Shown: in pieces, positions 1 through 11,848 of the stretch | Layout: every line of letters starts with the position of its first letter | Position numbering within the stretch: position 1 is the first letter of the stretch | NCBI GenBank assembly: GCA_910589415.1 | Contig: OU342637.1 | Coordinates: 32,580,162-32,644,161 of the forward strand | Length of the DNA stretch: 64,000 nt | Direction of reading: 5' to 3' | Origin: Malachius bipustulatus | Lineage: Eukaryota > Arthropoda > Insecta > Coleoptera > Melyridae | Position numbers and translations under genes: made by a program | Notes under the pieces: model-generated | The model's database searches: none | What the model saw: only the letters and a program-made list of their open reading frames with translations | What the model was told of the DNA's origin: nothing

Positions 1-880
1 GAGAGAAACATCTGGCAATGGTATAGAATTCAGAGGGTGTTATAGATCCGCTCATCGCATCCCTTGAGACTGATTCGATTTCGATGACGCAGACGAGGAG
101 GAAACATGGATAATTATTAAGGAATCGTAAAAGTAAACCGACAATAGTTTATTCAACAGTAATAATTAAATTTGTAACAAAGAAAATTGTTTGTTCTTCA
201 TTTCTTCCTCTAGCCACGCTACCCTAGAAGTCGCCCAGAGACGAAATCAACGTGGCAACAATGCGTTCGTTAAAACCTACACTGTAATTTAAATGTCGAC
301 ATGACTGTTATAGTCAGTATCGCAGTTATGATAATCAATTTATTATCCGTAATTGTTTTTTTTTTTGATAAGGTGTAAAGTATAATACAATAATTTATTG
401 AAATTTTAAAATAAAGGAGTTCACTGCACCCTTTACAATAGTTTAAGAAAGTGAAACTTCGAGTCTAGAGTTTTACAGGTATTTATTTTTTATTTAGGTC
501 AGTACCCTGTTTATTTGTTTATTTATTTTTTTAATTAAAAACAAAAGCTACATTTCAGGTATCAGAGTTCAAGGAACTTTTAAAATCCTGAAATCAACTA
601 GCTACAAATCCAATTTTATTTGTACCATAAATTAAACTGAATTAAAATAAAATAAATAACAATAAAAGAAGACACTAAAAAAAATTAATTTTTTTTTCAA
701 TATGGAAATATTAAGTAAAGACAAGTTGTTAAAAATAAAAAAAATAAAAACTCTTAAAGAAATTAATACGAGAATCTCTATGAAGGCTTCAAAAAAATAA
801 AAATTTCCATATGGTCAAGATCAAAAATAAAATACAAATCTATAAATCAATATGCACAACTCGTTAGGGGATTAACTCAA
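1..880. other. AT-rich sequence, no gene seen
   Basis: Low-complexity A/T-rich DNA with homopolymer runs and no convincing reading frame, splice pair or repeat structure on either strand. Read as intergenic or intronic. Confidence 0.5.
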
Positions 881-1330
881 CCACCCGCCTGACCCCCGCT
901 AACCAAATCCACAATCCTCGCAGGATTGACCCAACAGGTATTCGAGTGGCACAACCAAAGGCAGCCCCACTCCTGATATAAACATTTACGTCATATTTAG
1001 GGGTCGTTCAGAGACCCGGGGGTTGGAGAGTAGAATAAGGGTAGCAGGAGTGAATCGAGGGTGGCGGGATGGTAGAGGTGGCATAGGGGCGACAGGGGTG
1101 AAGTAGCGTCGATCTCACGGCCTTCCGTTACTGCCGTATTATGCGAGCGTCGCGGCGGCGTCGTGTCGAGTGACGTCGTTCCGAGTCCGACCACGTGTCC
1201 CATATTTCATCGTCACCCCCACTAGGATAGCCTCCCCTCTCCCATCGCTCGGGATAAAGGCGAACCTGAGCGGAGATGCTCGAATTGGCATGATGATAAT
1301 TCGGTGCGTGAAGGCAACCCTCTTATTATT
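881..1330. other. GC/CpG-rich patch in AT-rich DNA
   Basis: Base composition switches sharply to GC-rich with many CpG steps, unlike both flanks. Overlapping open frames of 65-68 codons occur on both strands, as expected by chance in GC-rich DNA, and none has a recognisable motif. It could be a promoter/5' UTR or part of an old mobile element. Confidence 0.3.
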
Positions 1331-1899
1331 TGCTTTGGACATATTTTTACAATACGATTATAGATAAGTAACAACATAGGTACATGATTACTTCCAGCGT
1401 ACGTTATTTATTAATAATATTACCATGATATTAAGTTTTTCCTCTCAGTTTCTCTCAGACAGAGTAAAAATTGTCATACAAAGACTTTTTTTCATTTATT
1501 TTAAAAACTTTAAATTGCGTTGTTAAAAATAGAGAGTCATATTTTTTAGCGAATGATACCTGAGTAGGAAAGGCTACCAGAATTTAAATTAATCCAGACT
1601 TCTCTACTGTTCCGTTATCGTATATCCTTCTCTATTCACTGAAAAAAACTCCATTATCAAAAAAAAACAGAAACGGCAGGGAAGCATGAATCAAAATATT
1701 CCGTCATGTTCTTTAGGCGGTAATAGGTAACTGCTCAAAAATAGGAGCTGTGGCATCTTTCCTGCAGTCAATAACACAAATAATACAATGATTTACACCT
1801 ATGATCTGATCTACTGAGAATGAGATGTACACTTTTGTTATCCGCACTACACATTCCATCTCTGTCGACTTCAAGACGTGTTCAAGACAATTTGTGCTT

Positions 1900-2210
1900 A
1901 GCGGTAGTTACTTAAACATTGGCACCCTTATAGATTTTCCCGCCATGTGCGAATCGAGAGGTGTTATTCAAATCTTGGTAGCAAAAGGGAATAGTGCAGC
2001 AGAAGGCAATAGTGCAGCAGAAACTCATCAAAAAATGAAGCGAGTGTGGCCTTTATGAATGATGGTGTTGTGCGAGCATGCGTTTAAAAAAATTAAAAAA
2101 AAATTAAAGATGGCCGAACTGATATACATGATGAATCTATCGCTACAGACATTATTCGGCTACAAAGTACGACATGTGCAGACTACAAAAAACTCTGTGC
2201 TCCTCGAATT
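1900..2210 (+). pseudogene. Decayed mariner-like transposase N-terminus
   Basis: The translation reads CESRGVIQILVAKGNSAAE and, further on in a different frame, DGRTDIHDE. These resemble the helix-turn-helix start of mariner-family transposases, which typically have a V-I-x-F-L-x-A-K-G-x-x-A-A-E-I-H stretch followed by a G-R-T-N-V-H-D-E stretch. An 18-bp direct duplication adds a second NSAAE. Stops and frame changes follow, and no DDD/DDE catalytic core is visible. The identification rests on remembered family motifs; a chance resemblance is possible. Confidence 0.5.
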
Positions 2211-2762
2211 CCAACAATGTTGACAGACAACTACGAAACTTGCCGATTGACGTCAGGTTTAAATTTTAATAACGATCACAAAAATGATTAATTTATGGAA
2301 AAACTCAATAGCATTGATTTTTGTGATATTTTACCTCATACGGGTTCCTACATTGTGAAGGATCTCGGAAACAGTGCGTCCTAGGACAAAAACGTACGAC
2401 GACTTTTCTCCTCTAAACAAAACAGGATATCTACCATAAATAACCAATTTACATTAAAGTCAGTGGCGTAGACATTATTTAATAAAAAAGGTAACAACAC
2501 ACCCAGATCTCTGCCACTGGATTGAATAATTTTTCATCTGAAGTATCAAATGATGTACTTCAATTAGTACAACAGCTGTCAATAAATTCGAGTTATTCTG
2601 AACAGCCAGTTTGTAGATATTCAAAAAATATTAAATTTTTCGAAGAACTTTAACACCCTGTATCTCAAAAACTAAAGCTCCAATGACCCATGTCTACAGG
2701 AAATTTATCGCCTAATTTTGCATTTCCTACATGCCCTTTAAGTTTGTAACACCAATTCAGTA
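2211..2762. other. Intergenic, MITE-like debris
   Basis: AT-rich, with the phrases caccctgtatctcaaaaact and cagtggcgtaga. The same kinds of phrase recur in the inverted-repeat elements and the degenerate tandem repeats elsewhere in the window. No gene is seen. Confidence 0.35.
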
Positions 2763-3316
2763 ACACCTTATATACCATCATGGAATATACATTGGAAATA
2801 GTGAAGTAGCTGATTTTGGTGCCGAGAACAAAACTAGGCCTGTTCTTCGTCCATTAAAAGATTTTTTGGGAGAAAATGGTGCATCCCACTTATTTAGGAG
2901 AGAGTACATATAAAGAGTGTGTATCTCCGAATGAAACAGTTGAGCATGCCATAGAACTTTTATCAGAATCTGCTACGTGGGAACCGTATGATTCGGTAAA
3001 AAATAACTGTGAGCACTTTGCTACCCTGATAAAAGTAAAAATTCATTGGTCAAAACAAGCAGTTTATGGGGAATTTTTATTGAAATTAATTCCTTTCGGG
3101 CAGTTTGACCCGGCATTGATCGCTAGGACGCTAGGGGAATCTTATCACCAGGGGTCGCCATGGATAGTGAGCATTTCGTGCAATAAAAAACAATATGAAT
3201 TACAATTTATAAGTTTTGTAATCGGGCATCTAAAATTTAATTTACAAAACCGCATTAGAAGCATAAGAAAGAATTTCCAGATAAAGCGTGGTTTATTTAG
3301 CCCTAGTATTTCCTAA
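2763..3316 (+). pseudogene. LRAT/H-rev107-like gene copy, frameshifted and 5'-truncated
   Basis: The sequence encodes YHHGIYIGNSEVADFG, with the His pair typical of LRAT/NlpC-P60 cysteine acyltransferases or phospholipases. After a frame change near position 2905 it encodes VKNNCEHFATLIKVKIHW, containing the catalytic-Cys box N-C-E-H-F. The first frame ends at a TAA at 2911; relative to the paralogue near 25.5 kb a 4-base difference separates the halves. The N-terminal exon and the G-D-H-I start of the domain seen in that paralogue are absent. Beyond the A-V-Y-G residues the C-terminus diverges into unrelated residues. The family normally acts on lipids at membranes; this copy cannot make a full domain as it stands. 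Confidence 0.75.
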
Positions 3317-3640
3317 ACGGAGCCCTACCTGGGAAAAAGTTAATATTTTTTAATAATACAAAATGAAAAGTTTTTATAAAATTTCAATGAAATGTTAATT
3401 TGGCTGGAAAAAAATAAAATATTTATAGATGATTTAGTTCTACATTTTTGGAAATATTTCCTGAATGAAGCCCGATCAGGAAAAAGTTATGCTTTTTATA
3501 CTTATGATGTGGTTTTGTATATGAAATTTTATTTTGGCTGTCCGATCACCGAACCCTGTATTAGCAATTGTAACGAATTCCGAGGAATTCGTAGTTAATT
3601 ATTATTTATTTTAATTAATCGAGGGGTTTATCAGAAAGAT
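3317..3640. repeat. Short degenerate direct repeat
   Basis: Two similar passages follow the LRAT relic: one with tcctaaacggagccctacct then gggaaaaagtta, and about 150 bp later one with tcctgaatgaagcccgatca then ggaaaaagttatg. No gene is supported. Confidence 0.35.
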
Positions 3641-3644
3641 ACAG

Positions 3645-4822
3645 TTTTTACAGCAATGATTAGCGGGTTATCTCGCCGGCACCGGCTATATAAGCAGACC
3701 CAGAAGACAAGCAAGGCAGAAGACTCCGAGGAACTGACTCGTGAGTCTCTCTCCCTTCCAGTGTACTGAGCTAGAAGGCCCCGACCCCTACGACGGGAGG
3801 CATGTATTGAGTGCACTCTCCGTCGCATCCATTCAGCGGGTGACGGTAGGTCAATGCATTGAGTTGAACCTTACTGTAACACGGCAACGGTAAGTTGATG
3901 AGAGTGAATTGAGCTCCCGTCGACTGCCAGTCACAGCAGGGCAACAACCGGGGCTGTAGTGAGGTCCCGGGCGGACCCCTTTCAGACGGCGCCAGGCCTG
4001 TATTGAGGGCCAGGCGTCACGAGCGTCGGGATCGCAACGTATTGAGTTGTCGACCCTGAGCTATTTAATAATACCCTCCTCGGTACTCCGTGAGTGGGCT
4101 TGTATTTTTCAGATTGAGGCGTCCGTGAATGATTTCTCTCCGAAATCGCCGCGGCGCGTATGCCGGAGGCCGCGGCCGCTGCTAGCACAACACGCAGCGG
4201 GCGATGGCAGTGGAGCGACTGACGTGGTGAGTTCAATTCAATTCCAGTGATAGCCCGTCCGGGCGACCAATTGACGGAGGCGCGCGCTCTAGCGTCGATA
4301 TCAGCAGCCAATCAGACAGACCGCCGAGGGAAGAGGACAGCCCACCTTGCTCCGAGCTCATCATTCGACGTTGTGCCGTCGTTCCGTTCAGTTCGGCAGT
4401 TTCTGTGTGCTCCATTAACCTTAGAAATCCGTTCAGATCCCGCCGCCTTTGGCTCCTCCCACTTGCTGCCCGAGTCAGCGCTGATTGGATCACCTGATTC
4501 TTTCGAGTGATCTGATTGGATCACCTGATTTCGTGACACTAGTGCCCGACCAATCGTCGTATCGAATTTAGACTACGCATCGCAGCGTCACCAGTCAACC
4601 AACACCCCCTCGCTCCTGCAATCCTCTCAACCGGCACCCCTCCTGCTGCCGGCCGTAAAGATTCACGAACTCCAGCACGGGGAAAACATCCCGATAACTG
4701 CAGGTGAGCAAAGACCACCCCGTCGAGGGGAATCGGACATCCGATTCTCTTCAAACAACTGGGAACCTCAATCTATAATACTACAACACTACTCAGACAT
4801 AACATTACACAAACACAACACA
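3645..4822 (+). promoter_or_regulatory. GC-rich leader upstream of the non-LTR element, with TATA-like box
   Basis: The roughly 1.2 kb ahead of the first retrotransposon ORF is GC-rich and ORF-poor, as expected for a 5' UTR with an internal promoter. A TATATAAG lies near 3687 in ggctatataagcagaccc. The hexamer ATTGAG occurs about five times between 3806 and 4046, often as GTATTGAG. The exact 5' end of the element is not visible and no target duplication was found, so part of this leader may be older flanking DNA. Several 60-110-codon open frames on both strands are not believed to be genes. Confidence 0.4.
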
Positions 4823-6154
4823 ATGGCCCCTCAGAATCTTGAAGATCTTCAACAAGAAAACTCCAGCCTCCGACAACACGTAACGGAGCTGGAAGCCAAA
4901 ATTAAAAAACAAGACGACCTAATCGCCCACATGCTCATTGACATACATACATTAAAAAACCAAAAAACACCAGATTCAAACATGGACTTCCAGTCAGAGT
5001 CGCAGTCAGAACCAGATGCTGACTTCTCTCAATCAGATGACGAAACTTACACAACAATTAAAAACAAAAACAAGAGACGCAGATTCTCACAGAAATCGTC
5101 TCAAAACACCTCTGGAGATGAATACCCAACACTACCTACTACATCACAGACAAAGCTAACTCCACACCCCAGAAACATTACACACAGTAATAATCCACTC
5201 ACCTCCGCTGTAAAGCTCACCCCCACCCCAAAACCTATTACACAACATACCCCTCAAAAACCACCCACTTTCAAAACACCTCCAATCATCTTACATGAAA
5301 AACAATACTGGAAAGCCCTTTCCAGTCACATCAGATCACAAAACATTCAAATTACACAAGCTTCAAACACACAGGAGGGAATCAAAATATTCCCCCTAAC
5401 AGTCAAAGACCATAAATTTATTACAGACGCACTAAAAACACAAAATATACAACATCACACATTCCAACTTCCCGAAGACAAGTGCCTGCACATTGTTCTT
5501 AGGGGAGTCTCAGAACACACCACCACCAATGACATCTTTGACGAACTGACCGAATTGGGTTTCCATGTGAGACCCAACAGCGTCAGACGATTCACACGCC
5601 CAGACAACACCCCAACACCCTTGGTATCTTTACAGTTACCAAGGAATGAACACACAATTTATAACATCACACACATCGACGGGATAAGAATCCGCGTCGA
5701 ATCACTAAAAACTAAAACACGTCACACACAATGCTACAACTGCCAATCATTCGGACACTCCCACAACTATTGCAGGGCTGCTCCCAAGTGCCTTAAATGC
5801 GCCAAAGGACACAAGACCATGGACTGCGTCAAGCCAAAAGCTCTTCCGGCTGAGTGCGCAAACTGTGGAGGAGCTCACCCTGCCAACTACACAAAATGTC
5901 CAAAACACCCATCTCAAATAAACACTCCAAAATCCACTTCACAACCCACTAAACACACTACACCCTCCATCTCATATGCCCAAATGGCACAGAACAACAC
6001 TCCTTCCACCAACCCACCCCCATCCACAGCGATCAGACACAAACCCAACGCACAAAACCCCCTCGAAAACTGCTTAGCAGTTTTCGAGTCACAAATGCAA
6101 CACGCGCTGAAGGGCATGCTTGACGCCCTTAAAAACAGCCTCACTCAACACTAA
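4823..6154 (+). CDS. Non-LTR retrotransposon ORF1 (gag-like, zinc knuckles)
   Basis: 443 residues, an RNA-binding ORF1 protein of a Jockey-type retrotransposon. Residues 5-46 form a Leu/Glu/Lys heptad-like coiled coil, followed by a long Thr/Pro/Gln-rich low-complexity stretch. Three cysteine knuckles lie near residues 303-360: CYNCQSFGHSHNYC, CLKCAKGHKTMDC and CANCGGAHPANYTKC. This coiled coil plus triple CCHC layout is standard for ORF1 of Jockey/R1-group elements, where it packages element RNA. The ATG has a good context (aacacaATGG) and is the first after a GC-rich leader. No stop or frameshift was seen. The coding strand is conspicuously A+C rich. ORF2 follows 6 nt after the stop, so translation of ORF2 probably needs reinitiation. 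Confidence 0.88.
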   Translation: MAPQNLEDLQQENSSLRQHVTELEAKIKKQDDLIAHMLIDIHTLKNQKTPDSNMDFQSESQSEPDADFSQSDDETYTTIKNKNKRRRFSQKSSQNTSGDEYPTLPTTSQTKLTPHPRNITHSNNPLTSAVKLTPTPKPITQHTPQKPPTFKTPPIILHEKQYWKALSSHIRSQNIQITQASNTQEGIKIFPLTVKDHKFITDALKTQNIQHHTFQLPEDKCLHIVLRGVSEHTTTNDIFDELTELGFHVRPNSVRRFTRPDNTPTPLVSLQLPRNEHTIYNITHIDGIRIRVESLKTKTRHTQCYNCQSFGHSHNYCRAAPKCLKCAKGHKTMDCVKPKALPAECANCGGAHPANYTKCPKHPSQINTPKSTSQPTKHTTPSISYAQMAQNNTPSTNPPPSTAIRHKPNAQNPLENCLAVFESQMQHALKGMLDALKNSLTQH

Positions 6155-6160
6155 TTACTC

Positions 6161-8767
6161 ATGACACTAACCATAGTCACATGGAACGCCAACTCACTCA
6201 ATTACAAACACACAGAAATCGTAGATTTTCTAAGACAGCACGACATTGACATACTCCTTATACAAGAAACATTTCTCAAGCCATCACACAAATACTTCAT
6301 ACCCAACTACACAATCGTCAGAAATGACAGATTAACTCAGAAAAGAGGCGGCACTGCAATCGTCATACACAATCAAATCAAATACGACACAGTCATCACA
6401 CCCCCAAACTTGGAAGCCACACTCATCACAATCGAAACACAACACAAAACCAAAACACTAATAGGGTCCATCTATCAAAAACCAACCTCGGCGATAGATG
6501 TAAACTCCTACACCACACTTTTCACGAACTTCGACCGAGTCATCCTAGGTGGAGACTACAACGCCAGACACTACAGCTGGACAGGTGAAACTTCAGACAA
6601 CCGAGGCAATTGCCTGGAGTACCTGTCCCAGCGAATACAATTCAACATTCTGGTTCCTGACGAACCCACACACTACACTCCACGCTCAAACCCTTCAACC
6701 ATCGATCTATACCTCACTCAAAACACTTCACACATACGAAACATGCAAGTTCTACACGAACTTACTTCGGACCACCTCCCGGTATTACTGGAAGTTGCGG
6801 GTCTGAACGTCTCATACACAAACACCGAAACAACTAAAATAAACAACTACATCATGAAACAAATACTTGAAAACACGCCACCAATCCATGGCAGCCTCAA
6901 CACTCCACAGGAGATAGAAGCTGCCATTGACACACTCACCACACAAATTCAATCAGCCAAACTAAAAGCAACCACCATACACATAACACCAAAATTCAAT
7001 CAGAAAACAAAAATTCCAAATTACATTAAAGAACTCATCAGAGACAAAAACAGGGCAGTCAGGAAAGCCAGACAAACACGAGATCCACAACACATAGTCA
7101 CAGCCACACAACACACGAACCTAGTAAAACATCACATAAAACAATACAGAAACGAAGAATGGCAAAAAGTCCTAGAAACCATCGACATCCAAGACAACAG
7201 TCTTTGGAAAATGGTAAAGGCTCTTACGAAAGCCAAAACATCAACCCTCCCACCAATCACTCACAATCACAAGACAGCACACACACTTGAAGAGAAAGCT
7301 GAACTCTTCGCCGACTCTCTTCAAGAACAATTCTCAATAAACCACACCCCAGATACCGAACTACAAGACCTCATCACACACACCATCGTAGAAGCCTCCA
7401 TCCTCACACCCACCAACGAACATCTAACACTCACAGACTCGGACGAAGTCAAACACATCATAAAACACCTCAAGAACAAAAAAGCGCCAGGGAGAGACGA
7501 GATCTCCAACTTTCAGCTCAAACTCCTCCCTGACGAATACATACACAGGATCACACAAATATTCAACGCATGCATTACACAACACTTTTTTCCACAACAG
7601 TGGAAAAAATCAATAGTCATCCTCATACACAAACCGGGGAAACCCTCACACCAGGCCGAGAGCTATAGACCCATTAGTCTTCTGCCCAGCATCGGAAAGC
7701 TTTTGGAGTCTATAATTCTCATACGCCTGAAAGACATATTACACGACGCCAACATCATCCCTCCGGAGCAATTCGGCTTCCGTGAGGGACACTCCACCAC
7801 AGACCAAACAACACGTCTCACCACACAGATCACACAAGGTCACAAACTGAAACATCAAACAGGAGCGGTTATGCTGGACATCTCCAAAGCCTTTGACAAA
7901 GTTTGGCACGACGGCCTTCTTTTCAAAATGAAACAGCATAACCTGCCCACACACCTGATCAAACTAACACATTCATTTCTCACAAACAGAACATTTCAAA
8001 CACGAGTAACTAAACACATCTCCACAGAGCGCATCGCCAAGGCGGGCGTTCCTCAAGGTTCCCCCCTCTCACCACAATTGTTCAACATATACACGGCAGA
8101 CATCCCACATAACTTATACACAAAATTATACATGTACGCAGACGACACAGCAATCACCTGCACAAGAAACACAACAACACTAATCACAAATCACATAACC
8201 AAACACCTACACGACATCTCACAATGGGCCCAACAGTGGAAGATACAAATCAACCCTCAAAAAACCCAGGCCATCCTGTTTGGCAGACGCCCCAAACACG
8301 AAATACACAAGATCGAATTTCAAGGCAAAACTCTTCCATGGTCACCCAAGGTCAAATACTTGGGCCTGACCTACGATAAAAAACTAGTATGGAAAGACCA
8401 TATTATAAACAAAGTCTGTCAAGCTAGAGGTGCACTGGGCAAACTCTATCCAATGTTAAACAAAAAGAGCCCACTTAACATAAAAAACAAATTACTCATA
8501 TACACACAAATCGTAAGACCATCACTCACATACGCCGCCCCCGCTTGGCACACAATTTCATCTCCAGAGTTACACAAACTCTGCACAATCCAGAATAAGT
8601 TCTTGAGATTAATCTCTGGGGCGCCATACCTCCTGTCTAACAATACCATCCAAACAGAACTAAACATCCCTCCACTAGACAAATACATTAAAAACATCAC
8701 AGACACCTTCAAAGAGAGGGCTCCGCTCCATGAGAGCGCACTAATTAACACCATGGTCTTTGAGTAA
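6161..8767 (+). CDS. Non-LTR retrotransposon ORF2 (AP endonuclease + reverse transcriptase)
   Basis: 868 residues carrying both enzymatic functions of target-primed reverse transcription. The apurinic-like endonuclease occupies about residues 1-220, with TWNANSL, QETFL (near 36), GGDYNA (near 129) and TSDHLP (near 203). The reverse transcriptase runs from about 440 to 720, with PGRDEISN, YRPISLLPSIGKLLE, EQFGFREGHSTTDQ, DISKAFDKVWHD, GVPQGSPLSPQLFNIYTAD and the catalytic YADD near 658. A thumb/C-terminal region with RPSLTYAAPAWH follows. There is no RNase H domain. The motifs fit the Jockey clade. No internal stop or frameshift is seen, so this copy may be recent or still competent. Confidence 0.9.
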   Translation: MTLTIVTWNANSLNYKHTEIVDFLRQHDIDILLIQETFLKPSHKYFIPNYTIVRNDRLTQKRGGTAIVIHNQIKYDTVITPPNLEATLITIETQHKTKTLIGSIYQKPTSAIDVNSYTTLFTNFDRVILGGDYNARHYSWTGETSDNRGNCLEYLSQRIQFNILVPDEPTHYTPRSNPSTIDLYLTQNTSHIRNMQVLHELTSDHLPVLLEVAGLNVSYTNTETTKINNYIMKQILENTPPIHGSLNTPQEIEAAIDTLTTQIQSAKLKATTIHITPKFNQKTKIPNYIKELIRDKNRAVRKARQTRDPQHIVTATQHTNLVKHHIKQYRNEEWQKVLETIDIQDNSLWKMVKALTKAKTSTLPPITHNHKTAHTLEEKAELFADSLQEQFSINHTPDTELQDLITHTIVEASILTPTNEHLTLTDSDEVKHIIKHLKNKKAPGRDEISNFQLKLLPDEYIHRITQIFNACITQHFFPQQWKKSIVILIHKPGKPSHQAESYRPISLLPSIGKLLESIILIRLKDILHDANIIPPEQFGFREGHSTTDQTTRLTTQITQGHKLKHQTGAVMLDISKAFDKVWHDGLLFKMKQHNLPTHLIKLTHSFLTNRTFQTRVTKHISTERIAKAGVPQGSPLSPQLFNIYTADIPHNLYTKLYMYADDTAITCTRNTTTLITNHITKHLHDISQWAQQWKIQINPQKTQAILFGRRPKHEIHKIEFQGKTLPWSPKVKYLGLTYDKKLVWKDHIINKVCQARGALGKLYPMLNKKSPLNIKNKLLIYTQIVRPSLTYAAPAWHTISSPELHKLCTIQNKFLRLISGAPYLLSNNTIQTELNIPPLDKYIKNITDTFKERAPLHESALINTMVFE

Positions 8768-8968
8768 CTCTCTTTGACTACACCACTTCACCGTTAAACA
8801 CCAATCCACCTCATGCACCCCCACTTCCACACAAACGAGCTATAGTTTAGATACTTGCTCATGACACATTGAAGTTCCCAGTCCGAGCTCATCGCGCAAC
8901 AGTAATATATGCCGTTGTATTGAAATTATAGTTATTGTAAATAAAGATTTTTATTATTATAATTGACT
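8768..8968 (+). other. 3' UTR and tail of the non-LTR element
   Basis: About 170 bp after the ORF2 stop lies AATAAA within tgtaaataaagattttt, then ttattattat aattg, plausibly the 3' end of the element. No clear target duplication was found. Confidence 0.5.
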
Positions 8969-9690
8969 TGTCACGGGTAAAAGGGGGCAATTATCCATCC
9001 CTGGGGAATCAGCTCTACCCAACCGAAAATCCCGTTACACAATATTTAACTTATTTTGATTATCCTACCTGCATTAATTGTATTTCATTTTATTTTGGTT
9101 TTTGTATTTGACTTGCTTTTACTTTGCGGCGAATTGTAAGTAGTGTGGCTTTAAATTCACGATTAATTCAAAAGTGTCAATTCGCTTGTGTGTTTAGGCA
9201 AGAATTAAAACTTTTCAAAGATTATAAAAGTAATAAAGAAATTATATTATAAGGTTAGCCATCTTGAATAAATTTTAAGATGGGGGATGAAAATTGAGGA
9301 TGAATGCCAAGTAATGTAGAAGTAGAAGACTCACTCCTACTTACGAAGACTTCACACGATGCTAGTATAGTAACCCGTACCAGTTACGGGTTACGATATA
9401 AGCTATGAGCCCACTTGAATGTGACTTCTATCAGATTATGCAACCTTCTCAATTCAATTGTGTTATAATATTTTCTCAATTCGCAAAAAGTCATTACAAT
9501 TTAAAGTTACTTAAATAGTAGATTTCGAGAGATTTTGGTAGAAAATCTCGTCCAAAAAAAAAGAGGGTGTCCAGGTGTCCAGTTTAAGTGGCAGTACAGG
9601 TGGATCTTGGAAACGGTAAGAGATAAGAAATCGGTTAAATTTGAAAAAACTGCACAATTTTACGCTTATTAAGAATCTGAAACAAAACAT
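8969..9690. other. Intergenic, small hairpin only
   Basis: No gene is seen. A 10-bp perfect inverted repeat (gtaacccgta / tacgggttac) lies at 9370-9394. Confidence 0.35.
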
Positions 9691-10240
9691 ATTTTCAGTT
9701 GTTGCTGAAATATCCTGCAAAAACTGAAAAAAGGTGATTTCTTATTTTAACCGTAACTATTTTCTTGTTTTGAAAATTAATAAATTACTTTTCGGAGGTT
9801 TACATAAGTTATCAAATGCTAAACATTTTCATTACAAAAATTTTCTAAGCCGATGACTAGATAACACAGTTTTCATAGCCAACTTTTGTTTTCCTTATGG
9901 CCGCCATATTATTTTTTATGTTGTTCGGTGTAGGGAAACAAATTGTGGAAACGAAAAATCAGTGAAATTCAGAAAATAAATATTTAAAAATGTTATTGTT
10001 TTTTTTTTTTTTAGAAAAAATAGCAAGTTTTCCACCGAATCACGTCGATACATGACATTATTTGAAATTATTAATAGCCTTGTGGTTTTTTAATTTTTAT
10101 ATGATATTAGGTATAAAAAGTTGTTTTTGTTTTTTTTTCACAAAAGGAAGCATCGGTCTTAACACGTTAGGTAAGACAAAGTCGCTCCACTCCGTAATGA
10201 TTTTGTAATTATGGGTTTTAATAAGAAAAACAAAGATTGG
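9690..10240. mobile_element. Degenerate relative of the 48.2-49.2 kb inverted-repeat element
   Basis: A run of phrases matches the arm of the 1-kb foldback at 48.2 kb in the same order: gaaatatcctg, aaaaactgaaaaa, gatttcttatttt, tttacataagt, tttcatagccaact, tttccttatggccgccat, attattttttatgttgttcgg. Spacing is comparable but point differences are many, so this is an older copy or a single arm of the same family. No coding capacity. Confidence 0.55.
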
Positions 10241-11840
10241 CTATGAAAACTAATAGATCTAATAATAATAATAATAATACATTTTTATTATAAATGCCCA
10301 ATTTACATAGAAACTCATTATCAATAATTACATTTACCGTTACAAACAGGGCAGACAAAGGGACACAGCTCAAATTTCCATTCCAAATGGAAATTTGATT
10401 CTGTTGATTCTGTTCTGCCACTGTGCCCTTTGATCCGCTTAAGCTATAAAGCTATAGAATTAAAACAGAACAAGTTGAAGTTGTGTCAAAACGATATGTG
10501 AAGAAAGTAGAGAAGAAAAAAGAGTGACATATGCCAAGAATGATGAAGAATAAGAGAAGAATAAACGTTACTTAGTTGTAAGTTTCGAAAGTGTCACATT
10601 TTATTTTATCACATGTCAGGTGTACTTTTTGAAAGCTATTTTGAAAGCTCTTCAAGCCATAACATTCCTTACTTTATCCTTAGAGGGAAGCTGCTAATTT
10701 ACGTGTTTCTATAGTGAAGTTTACAATACCTCCATGATATTTCGATTGGGTTGTATTGGAAAATAGAAAATATTTTCGGTGGTCTGCTCAGAGGTTTAAT
10801 TTCAAATTTGTCTTGTCTAAGAATACTTGCTAATGCACGTTCTAAAATCTATAAGAGACAGCATTAACAGCAATTTAGCAGGTTGGTAGGTAGTTAGGTA
10901 CCTACACATACTTAATACTTACATCCCAAATATATTTTCACCTTCATAAAGACTTAATGTTTGCTCAAGTTTGGATTTTCTGGATATTATAATCATTGAA
11001 TTGCAGAATGGTTGTTAACATCAAAATATAAATTAATTTTTTTGTGCAAACCATATACAAACTGACTACTTTTCAAACGCTGTGTTGGGGAACCTTACTT
11101 TGAAGACGTCGTCAAGGAAAATGGCAGTTTTTTGTATTTTTAAAGGCATTACCCTTGACGACGGTCACCAAGTGAATTTTAATCTCGTTGAATTATTTGA
11201 AATTATTTAAGGCGAGCCAAATTTGAACCGAAGGACTTACTCGCGGGGTATTTCTTGTCATCTACTAGTTTTTTTTTTTTTTTATTGGAAACAAAAAATT
11301 TATAATTTAGTATTTTTTTAAATAGTTGCAAAAACAGTTTTTCAGTACTCTAAAGAATGATTTTGGGGCCTTGGTGCGGCTTAAAGTTACTTATCCAGTT
11401 TCACCTTGATTACGATTAAATTCAACAATAGTTTTAAGTGACTTTAAGCTAAAGTGACATATTTTTGTGAAATTTATTACGAAACCGACTCAATGCTTAA
11501 TAATTAATTATTATCGGCTCATTTTGCTGCAAAAAATGATCATTCTTTACAGGGAACAACCTGAGTTTTCTATCTCAAAAATGACAGCCTAATGCTACAC
11601 AGTGATCAAGATTATTGACAATGAACCAGGTGGTCTGGATTCGATTTCAAGAACTTTTTCGAAAACCTTGACCCCCTTATTGGGATTCTTGCTGGGATAG
11701 GTTTATTTCTTATAGGTTATTTCATATAGGTAGGCATATCATAATATAGTAAGCGCGAGTAACGTTTAAATAAGATTCTATTTATTCAAGAATGCATGAA
11801 TGATTTTGAAAGTTCCCAAATAACAACTTAATAATATTTT
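10241..11840. other. Intergenic AT-rich DNA with a short (TAA)n microsatellite
   Basis: A (TAA)n run is at about 10260-10278. An inverted pair cgtcgtcaagg / ccttgacgacg sits around 11108-11162. No gene-like reading frame with recognisable motifs on either strand. Confidence 0.4.
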
Positions 11841-11848
11841 ATAAAGGA

